Assembly: GCF_013285155.1 (NCBI RefSeq)
Contig: NZ_JABTEL010000001.1
Coordinates: 248,001 to 312,000, forward strand
Origin: Winogradskyella undariae
Lineage (GTDB): Bacteria > Bacteroidota > Bacteroidia > Flavobacteriales > Flavobacteriaceae
Direction of reading: 5' to 3'
DNA: 64,000 nt
Positions 52,490-62,100 of this stretch are shown one piece after another (the stretch's first letter is position 1; every line of letters begins with the position of its first letter). A program made the translations under genes and the position numbers. The notes beneath the pieces are model-generated. The model was not told the DNA's origin, ran no database searches, and was given only the letters and a program-made list of their open reading frames with translations.

Positions 52490-53398
52490 TTATTCTGAAA
52501 CGCTAGATTTACGTTTCTTTGAAAATGCAGGATATACAGATTGTCCTATAAAATCTTTAGGGAATATGTCATCATCATCAAACCCTAGTTCAATATCTCT
52601 TCCGTCATGCGGAATGTAATCTGTTTTAAAAAGATAATCCCAAATACTTAATGTAATTCCGAAGTTTACTCCAAAGCGTTCACCTTTTGGTAATTCTCTA
52701 ACATGATGCCAAATATGCATTTTTGGATTGTTGAATAGATATTTTAAAATTCCATAATCCCAACCCAAATTAGCATGGTTTAAGTGTCCGATAGCAATGT
52801 TGAAGAAATATATGATGGCAACATCTTGTGCATCAAAACCTCCAATAATAGCTAAGGGGATATATAAAATAGACTTATAAACTACGGGTTCCATCCAATG
52901 GTAACGTAAATGCCCAGCAAACCCCATTTCTTTTATACTATGATGTACTTTGTGAAAATTCCAAAGCCATTCAAAACGATGTAATAGACGGTGTGTATTC
53001 CACTGAACAAAATCTGAAACTATAAAAAAGATAAAAAGCCCTAACCATTTTGGTAGTTCATCGACATCAAATAACTGAAAACTTGAAACGGATAAGCCAA
53101 CAATTCCTAAAATATCATTAAATACTTCAGAAACCGTGTTAGAGAGTGCAATAAGTATAATTAGGTTTAGTATGAAGAAATTAAAGAACATATAAAATGT
53201 ATCTAACCAAAAATCTTTTCTAAAAAGGGCCTGTTCCTTTCTCCAAGGAAAAGCAATTTCTAAAATCCATACTAAAATAGAAATAAGGATAAGTCCATAA
53301 AAGAAGTTATCCCAATGATAAATATCAATGAATTCATACTTTAGATAGTTCCAATAGCTGGAATAAGATTTAGTGAATATGTCTAGGTATTTTTCCAT
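52490..53398 (-). CDS. Sterol-desaturase/fatty-acid-hydroxylase family membrane protein
   Basis: A 302-residue membrane di-iron hydroxylase-type protein. Three or four N-terminal helices precede the histidine clusters HRLLHRFEWLWNFHKVHHS (about residues 131-149), HLRYHW (about 158-163) and HIWHH (about 226-230), which hold the di-iron ligands. The family hydroxylates, desaturates or cleaves lipids using O2. It lies within the cluster, 32 bp before the DUF547 gene. The inferred role is action on a lipid or on the lipid part of an arsenolipid product. Confidence 0.9.
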   Translation of the reverse strand: MEKYLDIFTKSYSSYWNYLKYEFIDIYHWDNFFYGLILISILVWILEIAFPWRKEQALFRKDFWLDTFYMFFNFFILNLIILIALSNTVSEVFNDILGIVGLSVSSFQLFDVDELPKWLGLFIFFIVSDFVQWNTHRLLHRFEWLWNFHKVHHSIKEMGFAGHLRYHWMEPVVYKSILYIPLAIIGGFDAQDVAIIYFFNIAIGHLNHANLGWDYGILKYLFNNPKMHIWHHVRELPKGERFGVNFGITLSIWDYLFKTDYIPHDGRDIELGFDDDDIFPKDFIGQSVYPAFSKKRKSSVSE

Positions 53399-53466
53399 TT
53401 AGATTGTAAAAAAAAAGGGGTAGTCTTTTAATTAATAATCCTTTTGTAGGTTAAATCTGTTTAGAC

Positions 53467-54279
53467 TTACAAATTTTTAATTAATTCTTTAAAAAGAGTA
53501 ATCATATTTGGTTCTGCTTTCTCTGCCATAGCAATAATTTCAGAAATATCTACAGGTCTTAAATTTTCAGGATCGCATTCATCCGTTAAAACAGAAACAG
53601 CGGCAACTTTTAATTTTAAGTGATTAGCGACAATGATTTCTGGAACTGTACTCATACCAACAGCATCGGTACCCATAATTTTAAGCATACGGTATTCTGC
53701 ACGTGTTTCTAGTTGAGGACCAACAACGCTTGTATAAACACCTTTGTGTAGTGTAATATTATTTTCTTTGGCTATGTTTTCAAATTTAGAATTGATATCT
53801 GCATCATAAGGTGCGCTCATATCTGTAAAGCGTTCTCCTAATTCAGAAACGCCTTTGAAAGCTAAAGGTGAACTTCCTTGAAGATTAATATGATCGTCAA
53901 TAAGCATTAATTCTCCTTTTTTAAAGTCTAAATTAACAGCACCTGCTGCATTAGAAACCAATAAGGTTTTAATCCCTAGTTTTTCCATAATTCTAACAGG
54001 AAATGTAACGTCTTGTAAACTATAACCTTCATAAACATGAAAACGGCCTTGCATAACCACTACTTTTTTACCTTCTAAAATTCCGTAAATAAGTTTGCCT
54101 TTATGAAACTCTACAGTGGCAGTTGGGAAATTTGGAATATGATTGTAGCTTGCCTCGGCAATAATTTCAATCTCGTTAATTAATTGTCCTAAACCTGTAC
54201 CTAAAATGATACCAACTTCAGGATTTTTAAAACCTTTACTTTGTAAATATTCGGTGCTTTCTGTTATTAATTTAATCAT
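53467..54279 (-). CDS. Purine-nucleoside phosphorylase, trimeric type
   Basis: Cleaves a purine nucleoside with phosphate to the base and ribose 1-phosphate. The 270-residue protein has the family blocks EVGIILGTGLGQL (about 21-33), the phosphate-site GRFHVYEGYS (about 77-86), LLVSNAAGAVN (about 108-118) and GTDAVGMSTVPEI (about 187-199), with the base-contacting Glu in QLETRAEYRML. It overlaps the DUF2064 gene upstream by 8 bp. In an ArsS cluster its likely substrate is the 5'-arsino-deoxyadenosine made by ArsS, from which it would release adenine. This is inference. Confidence 0.93.
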   Translation of the reverse strand: MIKLITESTEYLQSKGFKNPEVGIILGTGLGQLINEIEIIAEASYNHIPNFPTATVEFHKGKLIYGILEGKKVVVMQGRFHVYEGYSLQDVTFPVRIMEKLGIKTLLVSNAAGAVNLDFKKGELMLIDDHINLQGSSPLAFKGVSELGERFTDMSAPYDADINSKFENIAKENNITLHKGVYTSVVGPQLETRAEYRMLKIMGTDAVGMSTVPEIIVANHLKLKVAAVSVLTDECDPENLRPVDISEIIAMAEKAEPNMITLFKELIKNL

Positions 54280-54901
54280 TGAGTTGTTGTATTTTTTCTT
54301 GTAATTTTACGTTTGATTTATAAAAATTTGAAGCAATTAAATCTTCATAAGTATCAATATCGTTTAAAATATCTAAAGTATTAACTGTAACGTTATTTTT
54401 ATGTAACTCTTGTAACGTACCTTTTAATAAGTTAGGTTGACTCCAAGGTTTATCGGTGAAAATAGAAGTGTTTAATTTAGACATTCCTACTAGATAATAA
54501 CCACCGTCTTCAGCTGGGCCAAAAACAACTTCGTTTGTATTTAAAGCATCTATCCCTTTTTCAATATGTGTAGAATTAATGTCTGGTAAATCAGAACCAA
54601 TAAGTACGATTTTTTCATAACCATCTGCAAAGCCTTTTTTAAAAGCATTAAGCATACGCTCACCTAAATCTGCTCCGCTCTGAACCATTTTAATTTCATC
54701 TTTCCATTGTTCATCTACAATGGCGTTAGAAAAATAAATACGTTTATCAAAATCTAATGCTTTAGTTGCTTTTTCTGTGATTTTAACTAATTCGGTATAA
54801 ACATCAAAAGCACCATAGTCACCAATAGTTTTGGCAAGTCTTGTTTTTACAGTTCCTAATTTTATGTTTTTTACAAAAACAATTACGAGAGATTTAGTCA
54901 T
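54272..54901 (-). CDS. TIGR04282/DUF2064 arsenosugar-associated transferase
   Basis: A 209-residue GT-A-fold protein of DUF2064 (TIGR04282). Motifs: the nucleotide-binding KNIKLGTVKTRLAKTIG (about residues 11-27), MVQSGADLGERM (about 73-84), LIGSDLPDI (about 101-109), FGPAEDGGYYLVGM (about 128-141) and KPWSQPNLLKG. It has no membrane segment. It overlaps PNP and rhodanese genes by 8 bp each, so all three are translated together. NCBI-style names call the family an arsenosugar glycosyltransferase; a nucleotidyltransferase activity on the sugar phosphate made by PNP would fit as well. Confidence 0.9.
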   Translation of the reverse strand: MTKSLVIVFVKNIKLGTVKTRLAKTIGDYGAFDVYTELVKITEKATKALDFDKRIYFSNAIVDEQWKDEIKMVQSGADLGERMLNAFKKGFADGYEKIVLIGSDLPDINSTHIEKGIDALNTNEVVFGPAEDGGYYLVGMSKLNTSIFTDKPWSQPNLLKGTLQELHKNNVTVNTLDILNDIDTYEDLIASNFYKSNVKLQEKIQQLND

Positions 54902-55388
54902 AGATTTTAATACCTTTTTGTAGCCATTTACCCCATTCTATGGAGTAAGCATGTACGTTTTCTGTTTCTTTTTCTTCGGAATTAAATACAGGGAAATTAT
55001 TGTTTTTCCATTCAAAAATACCACCAAATAAATTATAAACATTGGTGTAGCCAGCCTTTTTAAGCTTCTCACCAATGTCTTCTGAACGCACTCCAATAGT
55101 GCAGTAAACAATAATGGTTTGTAAAGTGTCTGGGAGTGATTTTTTAACTGTATTTATATCGAATTTTTTATAACCAACATATAATGCATTTTTTATGTGG
55201 CTTACGTTGTATTCATTAAGTTCTCTAGTATCTAATACTCTAGCGTCTGTAATTTGAGTTGCTAATTCTTGAGCAGAAACATAAGGAATCGTCTCTTTAT
55301 TATACTTTTTTAATAGCTTTACCAGCGTATCCTGGCTATATCCAAGAGTGCTAATGAATAAAAAAGATAATATAAAGAGTTTTTGCAT
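54894..55388 (-). CDS. Exported rhodanese-like protein
   Basis: A 164-residue protein with a signal peptide (FILSFLFISTLGYSQ, cleavage about residue 19) and one rhodanese domain. Features: VLDTRELNEYNVSHIKNALYVGY (about 53-75) and the active-site loop IIVYCTIGVRSEDIGEKL (about 92-109), with Cys96. FGGIFEWKNNNFPVF closes the domain. It acts in the periplasm or at the membrane. It overlaps the DUF2064 gene by 8 bp, so it belongs to the cluster. A persulfide or arsenic thiol function is possible, but no evidence identifies the substrate. Confidence 0.88.
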   Translation of the reverse strand: MQKLFILSFLFISTLGYSQDTLVKLLKKYNKETIPYVSAQELATQITDARVLDTRELNEYNVSHIKNALYVGYKKFDINTVKKSLPDTLQTIIVYCTIGVRSEDIGEKLKKAGYTNVYNLFGGIFEWKNNNFPVFNSEEKETENVHAYSIEWGKWLQKGIKIYD

Positions 55389-55418
55389 TTTGCTTTAGTA
55401 TAAATAATTAGTTTAACC

Positions 55419-56270
55419 TTACAATAGTATTATTTTTCCTTTTAATAGTTTCTCTGTTTCAGGCAAAATTTCCATATTGTCCCAAATTCCAGTTACAATT
55501 GTTTTTGCGTAAGATTCAGGTAACAATCCGTTTAACATTAATTTGTTGGTGAGCATATGGTTGTATTCTAACTTACGGAAATTTGCAAGTATAGGTTTTG
55601 TAGTATCGTCTAAAATTGTAAACCAAACATCAGGACTACCATCATTTGCGGGCATACCAATCACTCCCGGATTTATCCAAAGTTTGTCTTTTTGTTCCTC
55701 TATAAACGGTAAGCCTGAATGTCCTGCAATAATAATATCACTTTGTAATGCTTCAAAATTTGGAAGCTTGGTTGCCCAATCCGTCGATTTAAATATGAAT
55801 TCAGAAACATTAAAATAAGAACCATGTACTACCGAAACCTTTTGATTCCCATAGTTGAATGTTATATGATCTGGAAGCGTTTGCAAATAATCTAAAGATG
55901 TTTTTGAAAGTTTACTTTTAGCATACGGATACCATTGTTGAGAAAAACCATCACAACGAGAACCTTCTGTGAAATCGCAACCACAATCGGCTTCATCATC
56001 TCGTAACTGTATTTCTACATTACCAATAATACTCCTTGCATTCCAGTTTTTAAAGGTTTGCATGGTTTCTTCAGGTTGGGCACAATAGCCAATAATATCA
56101 CCAGTACAAATACAGTTTTCAGGGGCAATACCTTCAGATTCTGCCACAGCAATTAGTGCTTCAAGTGCTTGAAGGTTACTGTAAACACCACCAAAGAGTA
56201 GTACTTTACCTGAAAGGTTTCCTATGTCAACTATGTTTTTATCCATAACATTTTCCACGCAAGTGGACAT
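55419..56270 (-). CDS. Metallophosphoesterase-fold protein with altered metal ligands and CxC motif
   Basis: A 283-residue calcineurin-like phosphoesterase relative. The usual motifs are changed: motif I (DxH) reads FGGVYSN (about 26-32); GD is kept (CTGDIIGYC, D58); GNHD reads GNVE (83-86); a His remains in VVHGSYF; and GHxH reads AGHSGLPF. Instead it carries three close cysteines, CGC at 96-98 and Cys106 (DCGCDFTEGSRCD). This form recurs in arsenosugar-type gene clusters. It lies 1 bp after the symporter gene's frame and 30 bp before the rhodanese gene. A metal- or arsenic-binding role of the cysteines is speculative. Confidence 0.8.
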   Translation of the reverse strand: MSTCVENVMDKNIVDIGNLSGKVLLFGGVYSNLQALEALIAVAESEGIAPENCICTGDIIGYCAQPEETMQTFKNWNARSIIGNVEIQLRDDEADCGCDFTEGSRCDGFSQQWYPYAKSKLSKTSLDYLQTLPDHITFNYGNQKVSVVHGSYFNVSEFIFKSTDWATKLPNFEALQSDIIIAGHSGLPFIEEQKDKLWINPGVIGMPANDGSPDVWFTILDDTTKPILANFRKLEYNHMLTNKLMLNGLLPESYAKTIVTGIWDNMEILPETEKLLKGKIILL

Positions 56271-56271
56271 C

Positions 56272-57612
56272 TTATTTATTTGATTTCAACCATTTCGGAA
56301 TAAAATATAAAACAGTACAACTCAAAATTCCCCAAATATTAACCCAAAGTAAATCCGCATATTTTCCTTCTGTAAAAATTAAGACTTCTGGAAACAGATC
56401 AAAAATGAGTAAAAACCCAAATGTTAAACCAGAAATTACACTTAGATAAAAACTCAGTTTTGGAACTTTAATATTCCAGAATAAGAATACAGGTGTTAAG
56501 CCAATAACCATCGTTCCTGATATGGTGGTTGCGGATAAAATTTCGGCTTCAAGAAAAACAGGTAGTGTGCCCAAAATCGCTATGGCAGCCATGGATGCTC
56601 TTCCAAAGGTTAAATCGTTAACCATGCCTAAATCAATCGCTAATAATTTTGAAAAGGACGAAAACGTAGAGTCTAGTGTTGAAGCGGCTGAGGTAATCAT
56701 TATAAAATTAATGACTAATAAAATAACCACACCAAAGGCTTTGCCAACTTCTACGGCGGCTTGACCTTTAAAACCTTGGGTTTGCGCATAGACACCAATG
56801 ACGCTAAATAGTATAATGCAAATAGCACCTAATAAACTCGCCCATAAAAAACTTTTACGTGTCACTTTAGGCGAACTGATAAAGGCTCTATCTGTTAAAA
56901 CAGGATCGTGAAACGGATAACTAAAGGATTGAATAATGGCAGCGAAGAAAAGGTTTAAACCTAACTCAAAACTCCAAGTCCCAGAAGTGACGACATCAGT
57001 AACGCTAAAAGTTTCTATTGAAAAGATGTTCCATAGAATTACCATAAGTAGAATACTAAATAATACCATCTGAATCACATCAGTAAAAATAGAACTACTT
57101 AAACCTCCTTTAATCGCATACGCTAAAGTTAAAACAGTAAAAACGATAATGGCCCTATAATAATTGGAACTGCCTGTTTCACCAAAATAACTACCAATAA
57201 CCATGGTGTTACTCCAAACTTCATTGAATAACCTGATGGCAATTAATATAGAAAACAAAGCCATAGCTCCTTTTCCGAATTTGGTGATTAAAAATTGATG
57301 AATACTTTTAAATCCGCCAACAACGCGCATTTTGTAAATCAATAAACCAGCGACAGCAAACGATACATAATAACCAGCATAAGCCACACCTCCAACAATA
57401 CCAAAGCTTAAACCTAGATTTGCGGCATTGGTAATGCTCTTGGCAAAAATCCAAGAAATAATAAGGCTTCCGGTAAGCACTAAAGCGTTTGGTGCTTTCT
57501 TTTTATGAACCGCCTTAAAAAATTCCTCTGTTGTCTTTGCTAATGGAGATAATATAAAGAGTATTAAACTCGATGCAATTATCAATGTCCATTGCCAGTT
57601 AATTATATCCAT
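56272..57612 (-). CDS. Sodium:solute symporter (SSS family)
   Basis: A 446-residue inner-membrane transporter with about twelve to thirteen hydrophobic helices and the SSS-type blocks. FGIVGGVAYAGYYVSFAVAGLLIYK (about 70-94), YAIKGGLSSSIFTDVIQMVLF (about 164-184, the helix 5 GGL and D/Q pattern) and ITSAASTLDSTFSSFSKLLAIDL (about 310-332, helix 8 with Ser residues near the sodium site) are typical. It follows SusD by 6 bp, so uptake of a solute by SusCD and then this symporter is likely. The solute is unknown; candidates in this context are sugars, phosphate compounds or methylated arsenic species. Confidence 0.88.
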   Translation of the reverse strand: MDIINWQWTLIIASSLILFILSPLAKTTEEFFKAVHKKKAPNALVLTGSLIISWIFAKSITNAANLGLSFGIVGGVAYAGYYVSFAVAGLLIYKMRVVGGFKSIHQFLITKFGKGAMALFSILIAIRLFNEVWSNTMVIGSYFGETGSSNYYRAIIVFTVLTLAYAIKGGLSSSIFTDVIQMVLFSILLMVILWNIFSIETFSVTDVVTSGTWSFELGLNLFFAAIIQSFSYPFHDPVLTDRAFISSPKVTRKSFLWASLLGAICIILFSVIGVYAQTQGFKGQAAVEVGKAFGVVILLVINFIMITSAASTLDSTFSSFSKLLAIDLGMVNDLTFGRASMAAIAILGTLPVFLEAEILSATTISGTMVIGLTPVFLFWNIKVPKLSFYLSVISGLTFGFLLIFDLFPEVLIFTEGKYADLLWVNIWGILSCTVLYFIPKWLKSNK

Positions 57613-57618
57613 ATTCCA

Positions 57619-59061
57619 TTATTCATTCCACCAAACCGGCACGTTTATACTATTGTTGTCTGTTGCGGTTGCAGCAACAGTGTAATTTTCAAAATTTAAA
57701 GCTGCTTCTTCAGCAGGATAAGGCATTCTAATCGGGATTAAATCATTGTTTAAACTTGCAGAAATGGTTTGCAATTCTGGGAAACCTGTTCTTCGGTATT
57801 CTATCCAGCCTTCATAACCATTAATCACATTGGCTATCCATTTCTGCGTTAAAATTTGTTCCATCGGACTTGTCCCAAAAGCATTATAAGCAGCAGGACC
57901 AGAAAGGTAATCTGTAGGTAGTTCCGTGTTCCAATACTCAAATGCTAACGTAACTCCAGCGTTGTATAACGTCTGTGTATCTGCAGAAATAATGCCTTTG
58001 GCAGCTGCTTCGGCTAAGGCGAATTGTACTTCCCAAGCGGTTATAAAATTAGCATCTAAAGTTGAAGTATCTTCTCTGAAAGCCGTACTTGCTAAAGAAT
58101 AATCTGCTAAAGCAATAGAGGTCGAAGATGCATCGATTCCATTTAGCAAACCATTAAATTCATTAGTACTTGAATTTGAAAACGGACGAAATAAACTTGA
58201 AAGTCTCGTGTCATTCAAGCCAATTAAAATATCTTCCATAGTTTCGGACAATACAAAATTATTGAAATCTCCAATTCGTAATTGTGCTAATCTAAAACTG
58301 TTTGGATCTGTGTTGGTAAAATTGAAAATAGCATTTTCGCTGTTTGAAGTGATAAAATTGCCTTCATCAAAAAGCGATTGTAAATCACTAGTAACATCTA
58401 TTTTGTCTGAAATACGAACCAAATGTTTAATTTTTAAAGCATTCGCAAATTTTATCCAAGCATCTAAATTGCCATCAAATAAAATATCGCCTTCCAATGG
58501 AATTACATCAGTATAGGCTTCAATTGCAGCAATACCTTTATCTAAATTATCTAAAATACCGTTTTCATTAAGATAGATGTCTTCTTGTGAATCGTATGCT
58601 GGTGTTACGGTGCCTTCAACACCATTGAACGCTTCAAAATAGGGAACGTCTCCAAATAAATCAGTTAAGCCAGCAGCCATATAGGCTTTCAAAATTAACG
58701 CAGGACCTTCATAAACAGCAAAGGTTTCTGTGGTTCTAGCTTGATTTAGTATAATCTCATTATCTCTTAAATTGGTGTAAAAAATAGGCCAAGGATTACC
58801 TCCTAATTGTGGTGATTTTAAAGCGTGTCTATCAAATAGGTTGAAATCTAAAGCTGTTCTGTGTTGCGCTAATAAGTCACCAGCAACAAAACCTTCGTAA
58901 CTCATGTTTTCTCCAAAATCGTAAATAACTTGTCTCAGTAACAAACTCGGTTGGACTGAACTTGGTTGGTTTGGGTTGGTATTAATGTCTTCAAAATCTT
59001 TGGTACAACTCATTGTTGTTGCAATAAATAAAACAGAAAGTATATATGTGAAATTTTTCAT
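57619..59061 (-). CDS. SusD/RagB-family outer-membrane lipoprotein
   Basis: A 480-residue surface lipoprotein (signal with IATTMSCTKDF, Cys19), the substrate-binding lid of a SusC/SusD uptake pair. The N-terminal FEDINTNPNQPSSVQPSLLLRQVIYDFG and the later ALILKAYMAAGLTDLFGDVPYFEAFNG (about 125-151) are SusD-like TPR helices, and YEGWIEYRRTGFPEL (about 412-426) with IPIRMPYPAEEA near the end are conserved. It follows SusC by 86 bp with a hairpin between. Most SusD-like lids bind oligosaccharides, but the class also binds other ligands; the substrate here is not readable. Confidence 0.92.
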   Translation of the reverse strand: MKNFTYILSVLFIATTMSCTKDFEDINTNPNQPSSVQPSLLLRQVIYDFGENMSYEGFVAGDLLAQHRTALDFNLFDRHALKSPQLGGNPWPIFYTNLRDNEIILNQARTTETFAVYEGPALILKAYMAAGLTDLFGDVPYFEAFNGVEGTVTPAYDSQEDIYLNENGILDNLDKGIAAIEAYTDVIPLEGDILFDGNLDAWIKFANALKIKHLVRISDKIDVTSDLQSLFDEGNFITSNSENAIFNFTNTDPNSFRLAQLRIGDFNNFVLSETMEDILIGLNDTRLSSLFRPFSNSSTNEFNGLLNGIDASSTSIALADYSLASTAFREDTSTLDANFITAWEVQFALAEAAAKGIISADTQTLYNAGVTLAFEYWNTELPTDYLSGPAAYNAFGTSPMEQILTQKWIANVINGYEGWIEYRRTGFPELQTISASLNNDLIPIRMPYPAEEAALNFENYTVAATATDNNSINVPVWWNE

Positions 59062-59078
59062 TTAAAATTTTATTTTCA

Positions 59079-59096
59079 TTCCCTTGAAAAAGGGAA
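59079..59096 (-). promoter_or_regulatory. Stem-loop between susC and susD genes
   Basis: Arms 59079-59085 and 59090-59096 (TTCCCTT with AAGGGAA) are perfect complements with a 4-nt loop. Between co-transcribed susC and susD such a stem could adjust the ratio of the two proteins by affecting RNA processing. This role is inferred. Confidence 0.35.
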
Positions 59097-59147
59097 CTTT
59101 ATTCTTTTATTTTCTCTTCTTGAGATTCTCATTGTCTGTCTTGAGAA

Positions 59148-62100
59148 CTAGAAGTTAAATCCGGCTTTAAAACCAATACTTCGTGTGGTCGCATAACTCA
59201 TATCTTCAACACCACTTACAAATCCATTGCCTTGAACGGCTAATTGTTCTGGGTCAAAATGCGGATTTTCGGTTATGGCAAATAAGTTGTTTCCAACTAA
59301 GGAAAGACTAATGTCAGCACCTTCTTTCAAACCTAAAAATCCATCTTTTATATCGAACGTATAACCAATAGAAAATTGACGAAGTTTTAAAAAGGAAGCA
59401 TCGTAAACATTATTCTCTTCGTGATTTCTATCGTAAAACTGTCGGTAATAACTTTCTGCAGTAATCGCAACGGTATTTGCTTGTCCAGTATTTACATTGA
59501 CACCTTGTGTAACAATTCCGGCATCTGGTCGGTAACTAGTTTCAGCTAGTTGACCACCAACATTTCCTAAAGCACGTGTTCTAGAAACGACTTCGCCCCC
59601 TTGTCGCCAATCGAATAAAAAGCTCATATTCCAATTTTTATAATTGAAATTATTGCTCCATCCTAATGTGAAATCGGAATTAGAATTTCCTAATTTTTTT
59701 AAATTATCATCAGCTATATAGTTACCATTATCATCAATTAAAAATTCTCCATTATCATTTTTTTGATAACCTGTTCCGTAGAAATCACCAACACGTCCAC
59801 CTTCTTCTACTTGAAACCAAACGGTTTGATTTGCACTGTCATAAATTCTGCTGTAAGCCAAGGTTAGTCTTCCGTCCGATTGAGGTAAGTTTTTAATAAC
59901 AGAGCGATTAGTGGCGAAGTTAAACGTGCTATTCCAATTGAAGTTATCCGTTTGAATTGGTGTAATCCCTAAAACAATTTCGACTCCTTGTGTGTTTACA
60001 TTTCCGCCATTAATTACTTGTTGACTGTAACCAGAAGAAATGGCAACTGGTAATGAAATAATTTGGTCTTTTGTATTGGCATTGTAATACGTAAAATCGA
60101 ATCGTAATCTATTATCTAAAAATCGTAAATCTGTACCAAACTCATAAGAGGTGGTGCTTTCTGGTTTTAAATTGGCATTGGGAATAAAATCTTGGTCGCT
60201 AAACGTAGGTTCGCTATTGTATGGTGTTTGTGATACAAAAGCACCAGAAGTTTGGTAAGCACTTGTGTCATTACCAACCTGTGCAACACTTGCTCTAAAT
60301 TTTGCAAATGAAATGATATGAGGTAATTCTGTAACATTAGATAAGATAAAACTTGAAGAAATAGAAGGGTAGAAGAACGAGGTTCCGTCTACAGAAAATG
60401 GTGTGGCTAAAGCGCTAGACCAATCATTTCGACCTGTAATATCTAAAAATAAATAGTCTTTATAACCTAGTTTTGTGATTCCGTAAAATGAATTAATTCG
60501 CTTTTCACTTTCAAACTGAAACGTTTCAATAGGTGAAGCTGCATTATTTAAATTAAAGATTCCTGGCTGTGCTAAACTGACCGTTTGGGATTGATTTGTG
60601 GTTGCGGTTTGATTCAATCTATTTCCACCTAAAAACACATCCACAGAAATATTATTAAACTGATTTTTATAGTTGATTAAAAAATCGGTATTCACTTCTC
60701 TAAACATGACATCGTGTTCTGCGTATGCACCATTACTAAATCTATTGCTACTGTAAGCACGACGTAATTGTCTAGTTTCGGTACTATAATCCATTCCTGT
60801 TCTTAAGGAAATACTTAAGTTTTTAGTTAGTCCTTGCTTAATGGAAATATTCCCGAAAATACGGTCGCGATTAAAGGAATTGGTGTTTTCATTTAAGATG
60901 AAATAGGGGTTGTCAAAAAAGGTATAGTTAAATGAGTATTGTTGCGTGCCTTCTAATCCAGGTTGCCAATAATTTTTTAAATTTTGAATATTTAAAGAGC
61001 GTGGTCCCCAAGCAACAAGTGAATAATTTGCATTTTCGCTACCATAACCATTAGACGGTCTGTTGTCACTACTAGAATTAATATAACTTATGGAAGCGTT
61101 AATTTTTGTTTTGTCACTCGGGTTAAAATTCAGTTTTGTAGAAATGGTTTGTCTATCTAAATTAACACCAGGAATAATCGATTCACTTCTTAAATCGGTG
61201 AACGATAATCTATAATTTCCGGTATCAAACCCATTAGAAATCGATATGTTATTAATCGTAGTAACTCCTGTTTGATAAAAATCCTTTAAGTTATCTGGGT
61301 TTGATGTAAAAGGTGTTGCTGTTATTGCTAATCCATCATATAATGCTGTGTCTCCACCACGAACAAAAGAACCATTTACCAATTGTACAGGACTATCAAA
61401 CTGAGGAATTAACAAACCAGTGTCTAATCGTGGTCCCCAAGAATAAGTGATGTTGTCATTTATACCACCGCCTAAACCGTCTACATATTCAAATTCTCCA
61501 GAATTACCTTGGCCATATGAATTTTGGAAATCGGGCAATTTAAAAGCAGATTCAACAAAAAGAGACGAATTAAAACTAACGCCTAAACCCCTTTTGTTTT
61601 TTCCGTTTTTGGTTTCAATAACAATAACACCATTAGAAGCTCTTGTGCCATATAATGCAGCAGCACTCGGACCTTTTAAAACCGTCACGGATCCAATATC
61701 ATCCGGATTGACCTCCATGCCACCGTTACCAAAATCAATTTCTTGAAATCCAGCAGCAGCTTCGTTTGTGAAATTAAAAACGGTTTCGTTATTTATAGGC
61801 ACGCCATCGACAACAAATAAAGGATTGTTATTAGAAAAAGAAGCTTCTCCTCTTATTGTAATTTTAGATGAAGATCCAACACCTGTTGCGCCTTGTGTAA
61901 CTGTTACACCTGCTAGTTTTCCTTGTAAATTATCTAAGAAATTTACCGTTTTTACTTCCGTTAGTTTTTTAGAGGATATGGCTTGCACAGCGTAACCTAA
62001 TTCTCGGGTATCTCGCTCAAGACCTAAAGCGGTAATTACAACCTCATCTAAGGCAGCCAAATCTTCTTCCAATTCTATATTAATAATGGTGTTGTTACCA

